Origin: a virus
IMG/VR virus record: IMGVR_UViG_3300020156_000038
Location: 1 to 48,118 of that record
Reading direction: 5' to 3' (one strand)
Length of the DNA: 48,118 nucleotides
Shown here: positions 37,584 to 46,715 of the stretch, piece by piece
Layout: the number at the start of each line of letters is the position of its first letter
Position numbering within the stretch: position 1 is the stretch's first letter
The notes under the pieces: model-generated
Databases searched by the model: none
What the model was told of the DNA's origin: nothing
What the model saw: the letters and a program-made list of their open reading frames with translations, nothing else
Made by a program: the position numbers and the translations under genes

Positions 37584-38519
37584 ATGGGATACGCGATCGC
37601 AACAGTCACTGGTGGTCTCGGTGACGAGGCGCACTACAAGGTGCTGGCAGCCATCAAGACGCTCGCGGAAGCGAACGGCTGGACGACGTTGCGCTACGTG
37701 GATACTGGCGCAGACCGTGAGTTGATTCTCAACTCCGCCGGTCTGTCTGGTACGGAGGACATCTTCATTGGCTTCAAGACCTACCAGTCTGTGGGTGCTG
37801 ACTACTACAACATGGCGGTGTCGTGTTTTACGGGTTACATCCCGGGCAACACCTTCGAGACGCAGCCCGGTGCGCGCTTGTCGGGCACACCTTGTCACAA
37901 CAATGCTGTGACCTACTACCTGACCTGCAACGCGCAGCGCATTGCGGGCTGTTTCAAGGTGGGTACGCCGGTGTACACGCACTTCTACGTCGGTAAGATG
38001 TTGCCGTACGCTCGCCCAGGTGAGTTTCCTTCACCACTGTGTACGGGTGGCTCGTTCGACGGTAAGGAAGCGCGCCGCTTCAGCGATACCAACTATACCT
38101 TCCCGTACTATGGCTACTTCGGATTTACGGCCAGTAGTCCGCAGAACTACGGACGTATGTACCTGCGGCGACCGGATGGCGTCTGGGCACAGCAGTTCCA
38201 CAAACCATTTGTAAATGGCTTCACGAACTTGCGACCAGCAGGTACGAACTATCAAATGCAGGCTATCATTCTGTACAACTATGACGACGCCACTAAAGGC
38301 AACGTGTGGGGTGAACTGGATGGAATTTCTCAGATTACCGGCTTCAATAACGGGCCTGAGAACGTTCTGCAGCAGGGTGGTTCGCTCGTCGACCAGACCG
38401 GGATGACGCCTCTGCAAGCTGTACAGGCCATCTTGGCTGCTGGTGGTCGCGCACATGTTGTATTGCAAGATGTAAACCGAACTGCTTTCGATAATTTCAT
38501 CGCGATGGAGATGAGCTAA
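37584..38519 (+). CDS. Tail-associated virion protein, 311 aa
   Basis: Follows the tape measure at 8 nt. The motif THFYVGKMLPYARPGEFPSPL (about 132-152) is typical of a family of phage tail proteins found in one or two copies between tape measure and baseplate genes. The N-terminus is helical (EAHYKVLAAIKTLAEANGWTT); much of the rest is aromatic beta structure. Function unknown; likely part of the tail tip or side fibres. Ends with a helical NRTAFDNFIAMEMS. Confidence 0.7.
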   Translation: MGYAIATVTGGLGDEAHYKVLAAIKTLAEANGWTTLRYVDTGADRELILNSAGLSGTEDIFIGFKTYQSVGADYYNMAVSCFTGYIPGNTFETQPGARLSGTPCHNNAVTYYLTCNAQRIAGCFKVGTPVYTHFYVGKMLPYARPGEFPSPLCTGGSFDGKEARRFSDTNYTFPYYGYFGFTASSPQNYGRMYLRRPDGVWAQQFHKPFVNGFTNLRPAGTNYQMQAIILYNYDDATKGNVWGELDGISQITGFNNGPENVLQQGGSLVDQTGMTPLQAVQAILAAGGRAHVVLQDVNRTAFDNFIAMEMS

Positions 38520-38520
38520 C

Positions 38521-39492
38521 ATGGCCGCAGATTACACCACTGGTAGCGCGTCTAGTCTCGCGGACCTGCGCACCGCCGTAGAGAATTTCCTGGTATCGTT
38601 TGGCGGCTGGACCGCTGCCGCTGGTACGGGCAACAATCGGTTGCTCTCTAAGGGTGGGCTGTTTGTTCGTATCGGGTACGACGCCAATCGTTTCTATGTA
38701 TTCGGTGGCACGGGCATCAGTGGAACTGTCTTGACCGGCGAGTCTGCGCGGGGTGCGTGCCTTGGCAATGCGACTTCGTCGCAACCCTGGACGTTTCCGG
38801 TCAATTACGAGATTTACTGGAATGATACGCCGGAAGAGATATACATCGTCGTGAACTATAACGGTGATAAGTACCAGCACCTGCATTGGGGACGTTCTGA
38901 CATTCCAGACATTGGCGGTACTGGTCTGTGGTTCGAAGGTTCGTATCCAAGTACAGCTTCATTGACCGGTGCAAATGATGCTCGGATGTATATGAGTGCT
39001 AGCCGTAACAGTCAAGGTACAGGGGACATCTACCCTACTCCTTATCAAGGCGTGTGGGGCGGCTTTTTCATGGGAGGTGAGAGCGGTGCTTGGACTCGTG
39101 GTGGTGGTATCCATTGTGGGCTGGAAGGCGCAGCGGCATGGCGGCTAGGTAATAGTGGTAGTGCTGTCGGTGACCTTCGCGGTCAGTTTCAAAGCTGGTC
39201 CCTGCTGATGGCCCTTCCTTCTCTGTTTAATGAATCGGAGGTATTGCTACCCATTTACATCACCATGCGTCGTGTGGATACACTAAATACCATCGTAGGT
39301 GTTCTTCGACATGCACGGATGATGCGCTTGGACAACGTGGCTGTAGGTGACATCATTACTTATGGCTCGGATCAGTGGAAGTGTTACCCCCTGTACTCTA
39401 AGAATGTAGCCGAACGCAACGGCGTAACTTGGACAACGGGTGCGTTCCATTCGGGCACGGTCGGTATTGCATTGCGCTATCCTGGAGCTTAA
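38521..39492 (+). CDS. Tail-associated virion protein, 323 aa, related in plan to its upstream neighbour
   Basis: Starts 1 nt after the previous stop and shares that protein's plan: an N-terminal helix (SLADLRTAVENFLVSFGGWT), Trp/Tyr/Gly-rich beta regions and an ending near a structural domain. It contains YEIYWNDTPEEIYIVVNYNG and HLHWGRSDIPDIGG. Third codon positions are more T-rich than in head genes, hinting at a different origin. Possibly a receptor-contacting or accessory tail-tip component; no catalytic motif seen. Confidence 0.65.
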   Translation: MAADYTTGSASSLADLRTAVENFLVSFGGWTAAAGTGNNRLLSKGGLFVRIGYDANRFYVFGGTGISGTVLTGESARGACLGNATSSQPWTFPVNYEIYWNDTPEEIYIVVNYNGDKYQHLHWGRSDIPDIGGTGLWFEGSYPSTASLTGANDARMYMSASRNSQGTGDIYPTPYQGVWGGFFMGGESGAWTRGGGIHCGLEGAAAWRLGNSGSAVGDLRGQFQSWSLLMALPSLFNESEVLLPIYITMRRVDTLNTIVGVLRHARMMRLDNVAVGDIITYGSDQWKCYPLYSKNVAERNGVTWTTGAFHSGTVGIALRYPGA

Positions 39493-39495
39493 TTC

Positions 39496-41223
39496 ATGGC
39501 TGGCATCGTCGGCTATCAGATCGGTTTCGTCATTGCGGGTAACACCAATCCCAATCTCTCGACCGACCTAGATAACAACACCGAGGCCGTTTTCCAAAAC
39601 GACCTATACGACGTGGACTTCCAGGTCCCGTCATGGGCGTACTATGGCGCATGGCGTGTACACAAGGCGAATAATTGGGGTGTCAACGGTACATTGATGC
39701 TGTCGTTCAAGGACGACTACTACAATCGAATCCACATCCAACCGGCGCGCATTGAGCTGGGCACTATTGCCAGCACCGTCAGTCGCGACATCTCTGTGTG
39801 GAACGCATATACCAACCAATCCGCTACGCTGGACGACGTACTGCTTCAGAACGGTACTGGCATCACTGCTGTCGGTGATCCGTTGCCGTACGTGTTCACA
39901 CCACTACAGGAGCGCATCTGGCAGGTTCGCATCACGCCGAATGGCCCGCCTGAGATCAACGCCACACTGCTGTTCGACTTTACCAACGTCGCTGACCCGT
40001 TGCCGGTCATCATCGTCGGTAACCGTGCTGTGGTACTGCCTGCTGTGCCCAACGTGCCGGTTACGGAGCGCTGGCGCTGGCTGACCGATGTACACGTCAG
40101 CTACGACGGCACTGAGCAGCGAGTTGGCTTGCGTGAAGTACCGCGCCGCAGCTTGTCGACGCAGTTGACGTTTGAAAGCGATGCCGAAGTGCGTGAGCAG
40201 TACAAGACGCTGTTCAGTGCGGGTGGCCGCTTGTTCGTACCGTACTTCCAGTACGCCACTACGATCAAGCAGACCTCGGTGGCTGGCGCTACGGTGCTGG
40301 TGTTCGACACGGCGTACGTCGATCTGCGTGACGATGATTACGTGCTGTTGCTGCTGGACAACGCGGCGGTACTAGTGCAGCTGGACGCCATCGGCACTAG
40401 CAGCGCTACCACCAAGGCACCGTTGAGCATCGACGTACCGGCTGGCACGCGCATCATTGCGGTGTATCCGAGTATCCTGCCCAACAACCTTAACCTGTCT
40501 CGGCATGCGGTCAACAACTACGCTACGATGAACCTGTCGAGCGAAGCGACGTATCCACGTGAGGTCGTACGCCCCGGTAGCACGGCTGGCTTTAACACGT
40601 TGGATGGCATGTTCATCCTGGAACGTCGTCCATTGGCCGATGACGACATCGACCATGTATTCGACACTGGACAGGCCATTCTGGATGCGAAGACCGGTCT
40701 GTTCGACGTGTCTGTGGACTGGGACTTCACCAAGGTAGAATCGGACTTCATGTTCCTCATCCGTCGCCTTGGTCGCTACGCCTGCCAGCACCGGAGTGGT
40801 ATCGATGAAATGGACTACTGGCGTGTGTTCTGTGATCAGATGAAGGGAAGTTTGAACAACTTCCTTCTGTCTACGTACCGACCGGACCAGCTGCTCGCCG
40901 CTGAAGTCGGTGTGGGCGCGTCTGGCTTGTTGTTCCTGGGTCCAACGTACGTGGACAACTTCTGGCCTGCACTGCCGTATCACTACATCGCCCTGTATAC
41001 CGACGCAGGCATTCACTACGCCAAGGTCACCGGCGCGGCCAAGAACACTGAAGGCAATTGCTCTATCACGTTTGAACCGTCACTGCCGTCCACCCCAGGA
41101 TGGAATGTCGTAAACCAAGTCAGCTATCTTTTGAAGCAGCGCATCGCCGACGACGAAGTTGAATGGTCCCACTACCAACTGGATAGCACCATCCGGTTCC
41201 GCACGAGGACGGTAAAAGAATGA
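39496..41223 (+). CDS. Distal tail / baseplate hub protein, 575 aa
   Basis: Lies between the two accessory proteins and the DUF2163 gene, the place of distal tail proteins in this siphovirus layout. The long beta-rich N-terminus (SWAYYGAWRVHKANNWGVNG, TLLFDFTNVADPLPVIIVG) is followed by a C-terminal block TKVESDFMFLIRRLGRYACQHR and TYRPDQLLAAEVG known from related phage tail proteins. Stop overlaps the next start (ATGA). Confidence 0.72.
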   Translation: MAGIVGYQIGFVIAGNTNPNLSTDLDNNTEAVFQNDLYDVDFQVPSWAYYGAWRVHKANNWGVNGTLMLSFKDDYYNRIHIQPARIELGTIASTVSRDISVWNAYTNQSATLDDVLLQNGTGITAVGDPLPYVFTPLQERIWQVRITPNGPPEINATLLFDFTNVADPLPVIIVGNRAVVLPAVPNVPVTERWRWLTDVHVSYDGTEQRVGLREVPRRSLSTQLTFESDAEVREQYKTLFSAGGRLFVPYFQYATTIKQTSVAGATVLVFDTAYVDLRDDDYVLLLLDNAAVLVQLDAIGTSSATTKAPLSIDVPAGTRIIAVYPSILPNNLNLSRHAVNNYATMNLSSEATYPREVVRPGSTAGFNTLDGMFILERRPLADDDIDHVFDTGQAILDAKTGLFDVSVDWDFTKVESDFMFLIRRLGRYACQHRSGIDEMDYWRVFCDQMKGSLNNFLLSTYRPDQLLAAEVGVGASGLLFLGPTYVDNFWPALPYHYIALYTDAGIHYAKVTGAAKNTEGNCSITFEPSLPSTPGWNVVNQVSYLLKQRIADDEVEWSHYQLDSTIRFRTRTVKE

Positions 41224-42059
41224 GCGCCATCGACGACAAGGAGACCAGCGTACACGACAGCGACCCTGTCGAGTTGTACCAGTTCCTGGGCTCCTACAAG
41301 AACTACTTCTATACGTCTGCCGCCGAACCGTACCTGTTCGAAGGCAACACCTACATCCCATTGCCGGACCTTTCACGCAACAGCGTCAAGGCCGGTACCA
41401 ACACGGAGGAGAACGCTGCTGTCAAGGTAACGATGCCAGTAACGGCGGAGATCATCGCCGACTACGGCTTCCAGACTACGCCACCGCGCCTGCTGCTGAA
41501 TCTGATTCGCATCTACCGCGACCTGCTGCCTTACGAGACCAACTACCGGGTCTACTGGCGCGGACCGGTTACGAATATCAGCATCAAGGGGCGTAAGGCG
41601 ACGCTAGATGTGCCGTCTATCTTCTCCAGCGTGCTGGGTGCAAGCTGCCCGAGCTTCTACTTCCAGAGCCCGTGCAATCATGTACTGTACGACCCACAGA
41701 CCTGCGGCGTGCCGCGCGTGGACAACAGCGTTAGCACCACGGTTCTGCAGGTGCTGGCCGGTGGTCAGGTCGTGCGTATGAACAGCTACGGTGCCTTCAC
41801 ACCGGATGAGTTCGTCGGCGGTGAGATTTACATTCCCTCCCAGAACGAGCGACGCATGATCATCGGCGCGGATGTTGGCAATGGTCAGCTGACGGTTAAC
41901 TATCCGTTCGGCCGTATCGGTGAAGGTACGCCAGTGCAATTCACGCGCGGTTGCGATCACGCCTGGAAAGGTCATTGCAAGACTCGGTACAACAACACAG
42001 CACGGTTCGGCGGGCATCCGCTGGTTCCGCCGGTCAACCTCTTCGAATCGGGATTCTAA
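41220..42059 (+). CDS. DUF2163-family tail protein (gpL/baseplate type)
   Basis: 279 aa. The C-terminal Cys/Trp block, CNHVLYDPQTCGV and then GCDHAWKGHCKTRYNNTARFGGHP, is the hallmark of DUF2163/phage_BR0599 proteins that join the distal tail to the tip in many proteobacterial siphoviruses and gene transfer agents. The cysteines may hold a metal or Fe-S cluster as in lambda gpL. GTAAAAGA precedes the overlapping ATG. Confidence 0.86.
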   Translation: MSAIDDKETSVHDSDPVELYQFLGSYKNYFYTSAAEPYLFEGNTYIPLPDLSRNSVKAGTNTEENAAVKVTMPVTAEIIADYGFQTTPPRLLLNLIRIYRDLLPYETNYRVYWRGPVTNISIKGRKATLDVPSIFSSVLGASCPSFYFQSPCNHVLYDPQTCGVPRVDNSVSTTVLQVLAGGQVVRMNSYGAFTPDEFVGGEIYIPSQNERRMIIGADVGNGQLTVNYPFGRIGEGTPVQFTRGCDHAWKGHCKTRYNNTARFGGHPLVPPVNLFESGF

Positions 42060-42063
42060 CGCC

Positions 42064-44961
42064 ATGTGGGCAGCCATTGTAATCATTGTTATTGCGCTGC
42101 TTCTCGTTCTGATGGCTCCCAAGCCGAAGATCGAGAATGCCCGCGCAGCGAACCTCGGTGACTTCCAGTTCCCTCGCAGCAAGGAGGGCGACCCTGTCAT
42201 GTGGTTCCTCGGCACCGTGCGTGTTCGCAGTCCGAACTCGTTGTGGTCCGGCGACTACACGCCGGTTCCGATCAAGAAGAAGCAGAAGACCGGTTTGTTC
42301 AGCAGCAAGAAGGTCACCGTCGGTTATAAGTACCACATCGGTCTCGATCTGTGCTGGGGTCTGGGTGGCACGCACCCGGTGACGCTGCGCAAGCTGTGGA
42401 GCGACAAGTACGTATTCTGGCAAGGTACCGCCAGCACAGCGCAGACACTGAACATCAACCTACCGAATCTGTTTGGTGGTGAAGAACAGCGCGGCGGTCT
42501 CATTGGCTCCATTGATTACTACCCGGGAACTTTTACCGAGACACGGAATAGTTATCTTGCGCAGAAGGCTGATCCAGATGTGCCTGCGTACGTCGGTCAA
42601 GCACGCACCGTGCTCCGGGGGAGCGCCTCCACATCTGCGAGCGGATTCTACTTCGGCACCACTACCAGCGTCAACGCGATCCACGCAGAGATGACGCGGT
42701 TGTCGAACAATGTCCACCCCACGTACAGCATCATGCCGAACGGTCTGGATGTGAATCCCATGGAGTTGCTCCATGCTGGGTTCACTGAGAAATTCGGTAT
42801 GCCCGGTATCGATGCCAGCAACATCGACCTGCCGTCGTGGCAGGCGTGCGCACAGACGCTGTACAACGAAGGCTTCGGTATGAGCCTGCTGGTACAGCAG
42901 TCCATCACGGGTAAGGACCTGTGTGAAGAAGTGCTGCGCATCGCCGACGGCATCCTGTACCAGGATACCGACAGCGGTAAGATCGTCGCCAAGCTGATTC
43001 GTAACGACTACGACGTCGAGACGTTGCCGGTGCTTGATCAGAGCATCGTCAAGGAGTTGGTCAACCTCAACAAGACTACGTGGGAGCAGACCTACAACCA
43101 ATGCCGTGTCACGTTCAAGGACCGTGCCAACGAGTACGCTGATCGTGTTGCCACGCAGCAGGATTTTGCCAACATCAACTTCCAGCAGCGTGTCAAGAAC
43201 ATCGACATAAGCGTGCCAGGTTGCTTCCTGAACGAGGAAGCGACCAAGCTGGCGGCGCGTCAATTGTCGTTGCTGAGCGTGCCTCTGTTCCAGATGGAAC
43301 TGCGCTGCAATCGCAAGGCTAGCTTGATGAAGCCGGGTGATGTGTTCGTGTTCAATTGGGCACCGTACGGCATCAGCAACATGGTCATGCGTGTGCAGAA
43401 GATCGACAAGGGCACACTGACCGATGGCACCGTCACCATCAACTGCGTGCAGGATCGCTTCGCCACCGCGTTGGCTGTGTTCGCACCGCCGACTGGTAGT
43501 GGCTGGGTGCCCGTGACCAGCGATGCACAACCTGTGCTGACCCGTTTGTTCTTCGAGACGCCGAAGTGGTTCCACCAATTCTTCGAGACTGCTCCTGCCG
43601 CCAATCAAGCTGCGCCGTACGTAGTGGCAAAGCCTCCCACCAGCGCCAGCGTTGGTATGGACATCGAAGTGTCGGCCAATGGTAGCTACTCCGACGTGCT
43701 TCTGGTGGGTGAAGACTATCCGTACGATGGTAGCTTCCTGCTGCAGACGACGTTTGCTGATACCGTCGGTCGTGACATCGGCTACACGGGCGCTGCGGGC
43801 TTCACCATCGAACTGGTGGATGTGCCTTCGGAACTGCTGGATCAGAACGGTACGTTCGACGCAACCGGTCAGTTCCTGGTGCTGATGAACGGTGAATTCA
43901 TGCAGGTCGCCAACCTGACAGACAACGGCAACGGCACCTACTTCTGCAACAACGTCTACCGCGCTCTGCTCGACACCACGTTCGTCTCGCACGCCATTGG
44001 TTCGCGCGGCTATTTGGTCAAGCAGAGCGATGGCCTGTTGCCGGTGTACCTTGCTGACAATGGTGCTACCTTCTATGGACGCATCCGTGACAACACGCCG
44101 AACGATACCCTGCCACCCGAGGAGGCCTTGACGGACAGCTTTGTCACCACCCAGCGCGCCCAGCGGCCTGCCCCGCCAGATTACTTGACCCTTAATGACA
44201 GTCGTACTCCCGGTAGCGTGGTAACTGGTTCTAATGTCACTGTAGCTTGGCGTGCTCGTAATCGACTGAGCACAGCCTTGGTACCGTACAACGCTGCGAG
44301 TGAAGCACAAGAAGCTGGTGTAGATTACGGCTATCGTACACGTCTGAATGGTGGTTCTTGGAGCGGTTATACGTATACGACAAATCTAAGTGCTACTATC
44401 TCCGCCGATAGTGCTGGTACATTGGAAGTAGAGGTTGTTTCTCGTCGTGAAGGTTTGTTGAGCCGAATTGGAGATCAGTTGTCTATTGAAGTAGTCGCAC
44501 CTCCCGGCGGTGTTGCGCATACAGCTCGTTACTGGAGGCTGTACGTCACTGCTCGCGATCCCTCTGGCTCTATGGACTACACTAACCTCGCACGTCTTCG
44601 TCTATACAATGCAGGTACTGTACATAATCTGAGCGCCGCAACCTGGACCGCGGATAGTAATTATGATTCTCGTACGCCTAATAAGCTTGGCCAACTGACC
44701 GACACGATGTCGAGTATCCAAGATAGCTGGACGTCAGACACCGGCAATGGCCTTCCTGATTGGGTTGTAGTGGACGCAGGTTCCGCAATCACTGCGGATT
44801 TGGTTGCGTTGATGGGAACTGAACCTACCGACACACCTAAGAGATTCCCATACAATTTCCAAATTCAGAAGTCAAGTGATAACGTCAATTGGACTGATGT
44901 AGTTGTAGCTACAGCGCAAACTGCGCCTAACAGCAGCTTTAAGTTCTATCCGTTCACATGA
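42064..44961 (+). CDS. Tail tip attachment protein with N-terminal hydrophobic helix and C-terminal discoidin-like domain
   Basis: 965 aa from ATG 42064. The extreme N-terminus (WAAIVIIVIALLLVLMAPKPKIENA) is a hydrophobic helix also seen in relatives of this tip family. The middle (SMELLHAGFTEKFGMPG to QDRFATALAVF) matches the phage tail-tip (gpJ-like/TipJ) core. From about 710 come an Ig/FN3-like beta domain and, at about 820-965, a discoidin (F5/8 C-like) domain with YWRLYVTARDPSG and VDAGSAITADLVALMG. The DNA for this last quarter has far fewer G/C third positions. It probably carries receptor specificity. Confidence 0.83.
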   Translation: MWAAIVIIVIALLLVLMAPKPKIENARAANLGDFQFPRSKEGDPVMWFLGTVRVRSPNSLWSGDYTPVPIKKKQKTGLFSSKKVTVGYKYHIGLDLCWGLGGTHPVTLRKLWSDKYVFWQGTASTAQTLNINLPNLFGGEEQRGGLIGSIDYYPGTFTETRNSYLAQKADPDVPAYVGQARTVLRGSASTSASGFYFGTTTSVNAIHAEMTRLSNNVHPTYSIMPNGLDVNPMELLHAGFTEKFGMPGIDASNIDLPSWQACAQTLYNEGFGMSLLVQQSITGKDLCEEVLRIADGILYQDTDSGKIVAKLIRNDYDVETLPVLDQSIVKELVNLNKTTWEQTYNQCRVTFKDRANEYADRVATQQDFANINFQQRVKNIDISVPGCFLNEEATKLAARQLSLLSVPLFQMELRCNRKASLMKPGDVFVFNWAPYGISNMVMRVQKIDKGTLTDGTVTINCVQDRFATALAVFAPPTGSGWVPVTSDAQPVLTRLFFETPKWFHQFFETAPAANQAAPYVVAKPPTSASVGMDIEVSANGSYSDVLLVGEDYPYDGSFLLQTTFADTVGRDIGYTGAAGFTIELVDVPSELLDQNGTFDATGQFLVLMNGEFMQVANLTDNGNGTYFCNNVYRALLDTTFVSHAIGSRGYLVKQSDGLLPVYLADNGATFYGRIRDNTPNDTLPPEEALTDSFVTTQRAQRPAPPDYLTLNDSRTPGSVVTGSNVTVAWRARNRLSTALVPYNAASEAQEAGVDYGYRTRLNGGSWSGYTYTTNLSATISADSAGTLEVEVVSRREGLLSRIGDQLSIEVVAPPGGVAHTARYWRLYVTARDPSGSMDYTNLARLRLYNAGTVHNLSAATWTADSNYDSRTPNKLGQLTDTMSSIQDSWTSDTGNGLPDWVVVDAGSAITADLVALMGTEPTDTPKRFPYNFQIQKSSDNVNWTDVVVATAQTAPNSSFKFYPFT

Positions 44962-45158
44962 TAGAAATAAATCCCAATACCATACCAGCGCTAAGAACAG
45001 CTCGCGCTCAATGCATGATACGGATGGTTCAGCTGTCGGGATGTCGCACCTGTGGTGCGGATCAGCAGCGATTCCAGCAGGCTGTAGAAGAGATCGATAA
45101 ACTGATAAACCAACTGGAGAGCTCTGATGCCGTTCAAATTCTCGAAAGCCAGCCTTGA
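44958..45158 (+). CDS. Small protein, 66 aa, CRTCG motif
   Basis: ATG 44958 overlaps the tip gene stop. The product has a helical first half, the motif LSGCRTCGADQQRF and a helical end (EEIDKLINQLE); it overlaps the endolysin start by 32 nt. Tail-fibre-adjacent small genes of this kind are common, but I recognise no family. Confidence 0.6.
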   Translation: MIEINPNTIPALRTARAQCMIRMVQLSGCRTCGADQQRFQQAVEEIDKLINQLESSDAVQILESQP

Positions 45159-45576
45159 TCGCCTCGCCACGGTCGAGCCCAGCTTGCAAGCCGTTGCCCA
45201 TCGCGCATTGGCACTGTCGAAGGTGGACTTCGTCGTAACGCAAGGCAACCGTACGCGTGACGAGCAGATGCGGTTGTACGGTAAGGGTCGCACCGCTGCG
45301 CAGTGCAGAGCCAAGGGCATCCCCGCCAGCTATGCGCAACCTGGGGAGCGCAAGGTGACGTGGACGCTCAAGAGCAACCACATAGGAGGTAGAGCAATCG
45401 ATGTCGCGCCATATGTGAAAGGCGGCATCAACTGGGACGAAGACGGCAAGCTGGGTCTGTGGCCCAAGATCGCCGCTGCTTTCAAGCAGGCAGCCAAAGA
45501 GCTGAACGTCCCGATCGAGTGGGGTGGTGACTGGACTGATACCGTGGACCGGCCGCACTTCGAATTGGCGAGGTGA
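45127..45576 (+). CDS. Endolysin, M15 L-alanyl-D-glutamate peptidase
   Basis: 149 aa, the size of phage T5 endolysin-type M15C peptidases. Zinc ligands are H and D in SNHIGGRAIDVAP (about 91-103) and H in DRPHFEL at the C-terminus, with DRP supplying the catalytic acid. It cleaves the L-Ala-D-Glu (or D-Ala-D-Asp-type) bond in peptidoglycan stems. There is no signal sequence, so it needs the holin-like products encoded directly downstream. GGAGAG precedes ATG. Confidence 0.92.
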   Translation: MPFKFSKASLDRLATVEPSLQAVAHRALALSKVDFVVTQGNRTRDEQMRLYGKGRTAAQCRAKGIPASYAQPGERKVTWTLKSNHIGGRAIDVAPYVKGGINWDEDGKLGLWPKIAAAFKQAAKELNVPIEWGGDWTDTVDRPHFELAR

Positions 45577-45579
45577 CTT

Positions 45580-46005
45580 ATGAAAGGAGAGGGAGTAGTG
45601 AATCTAATAAAGCTGGCCGGCACGAGTGTCGGCACCGGGGCAGCGACTTCGCCATTGTTCCAGTTGTTTACATCGTACGTGCAGCAGCCGGTCTGGGGCG
45701 TGCCTGTTACGGTGATAGGTGCGGCAGCGGCTGGCGCTGCGCTGTCGCTATTCTTCGGCGATCCATTGCCGACCCGTAAGGCGCTGTTCGGTCAGGTGAT
45801 GGCGGCGACGTTCTTCGGTGCTGGTGTGGCCGTGCTGGTGGCGGACGGCATGAACTGGGACTGGGCCACCAAGAACATCTCCATGTTCGCCATGATCAGC
45901 GCCGCCATGATGAGGTGGTTCCTGCCATCGATCATCGAACGCGGCAAGCAATTCATCAAAGAGTTCAAGTTTTCGTTCACCAAAAAAGAAGGAGACAACA
46001 AGTGA
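45580..46005 (+). CDS. Holin candidate, 141 aa, with possible dual start
   Basis: Three hydrophobic segments (VPVTVIGAAAAGAALSLFF, FGQVMAATFFGAGVAVLVA, ISMFAMISAAMMRWFLP) and a very basic C-terminus (KQFIKEFKFSFTKKEG) fit a class I-like holin; the gene lies between endolysin and spanins. Two starts are possible: ATG 45580 (GAGG 6 nt upstream) and GTG 45598 after GGAGAGGGAGTA. Dual starts differing in N-terminal charge set timing in lambda-type holins; here the longer form adds K and E. Start choice is uncertain. Confidence 0.7.
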   Translation: MKGEGVVNLIKLAGTSVGTGAATSPLFQLFTSYVQQPVWGVPVTVIGAAAAGAALSLFFGDPLPTRKALFGQVMAATFFGAGVAVLVADGMNWDWATKNISMFAMISAAMMRWFLPSIIERGKQFIKEFKFSFTKKEGDNK

Positions 46006-46310
46006 ACCTGTTCGATATTCTGTGCATGATAGCTGCGTTCATCATCCTCATCACTGCGCTCGCTCGTCTCAACGACATCAAGCGTTCGCAGAACAGCAAG
46101 CGATGGTGGGTGCGCAGGGTGGGACTGCTGTTCGTGTCTGTGTCGATGGTGATGTTCATCGCTGCGTACTTCACGATCGGCACGCCATACTGGAACGAGG
46201 TGATGAAGTTCCTGGGCATCTGGGGCTTCGCGCTGACCTGGGTCACCACTCCTGGCATGCCGCCTTGGTGGAAATGGATTTCGAGGTACGACGCGAAGAA
46301 CCCGGAGTAA
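46002..46310 (+). CDS. Small membrane protein in lysis cassette, 102 aa
   Basis: GTG 46002 overlaps the previous stop, with AAGGAG 8 nt upstream. Helices LFDILCMIAAFIILITALA (N-terminal) and VGLLFVSVSMVMFIAAYF are separated by a basic loop; a third hydrophobic stretch (GIWGFALTWVTTPG) follows. It may be a second holin or antiholin; a typical feature is its place between holin-like gene and Rz. Confidence 0.68.
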   Translation: MNLFDILCMIAAFIILITALARLNDIKRSQNSKRWWVRRVGLLFVSVSMVMFIAAYFTIGTPYWNEVMKFLGIWGFALTWVTTPGMPPWWKWISRYDAKNPE

Positions 46311-46313
46311 GGT

Positions 46314-46715
46314 ATGGCCATCAATGAAACAGTCAAGCTCATCATCGCGCTCGTCATTGGGTGCCTGCTATTCTACGGCGGCCAGACGGTTCTGGATTGG
46401 CGTGAGGGCGCGCGTCAGAATGAGCAGCGTGGCCGCACGATGGAAGCGACTTCTGGCATTGTCAAGGAAGGCGTCAAGGCAGATGCGCAGCGGCTAGTCA
46501 TCGACGTTGGCCTGCTCGAAGCCCGCGCTCGATTCAACCAACAACTCGAAGAGGACAAACAAAATGAACCTGAAGTTGCTGAGCGTGCTGACCGCGCTGT
46601 GCCTGCTAGTCGGCTGCGCGCATTCCGTGAGAGACGACTCGCCCGCGAGCGACTTGGATGCGCTGGTGAGCAGTGTCAGCCGGGACCTGCAGAGGCGGAT
46701 GCTACCCAACGGTAA
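46314..46715 (+). CDS. Rz: Inner-membrane spanin subunit (Rz)
   Basis: 133 aa. A single N-terminal membrane anchor (VKLIIALVIGCLLFYGG, about 7-23) is followed by a charged helical periplasmic domain (EATSGIVKEGVKADAQRL, FNQQLEEDKQNE), the usual i-spanin plan. The Rz1 lipoprotein gene begins inside it in another frame. Together they fuse inner and outer membranes after the cell wall is cut. Confidence 0.83.
   Translation: MAINETVKLIIALVIGCLLFYGGQTVLDWREGARQNEQRGRTMEATSGIVKEGVKADAQRLVIDVGLLEARARFNQQLEEDKQNEPEVAERADRAVPASRLRAFRERRLARERLGCAGEQCQPGPAEADATQR

Noticed and set aside
35179-37602. 807-aa minus-strand open frame opposite the tape measure gene
   Set aside because: It is an antisense shadow of a strongly coding GC-rich gene: His/Arg/Gln-rich composition, no ribosome-binding site and no recognisable domain. 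The same applies to long frames opposite the tail tube (31691-33499), tip (42460-44310), polymerase (10559-11692) and TS-like (746-1666) genes.
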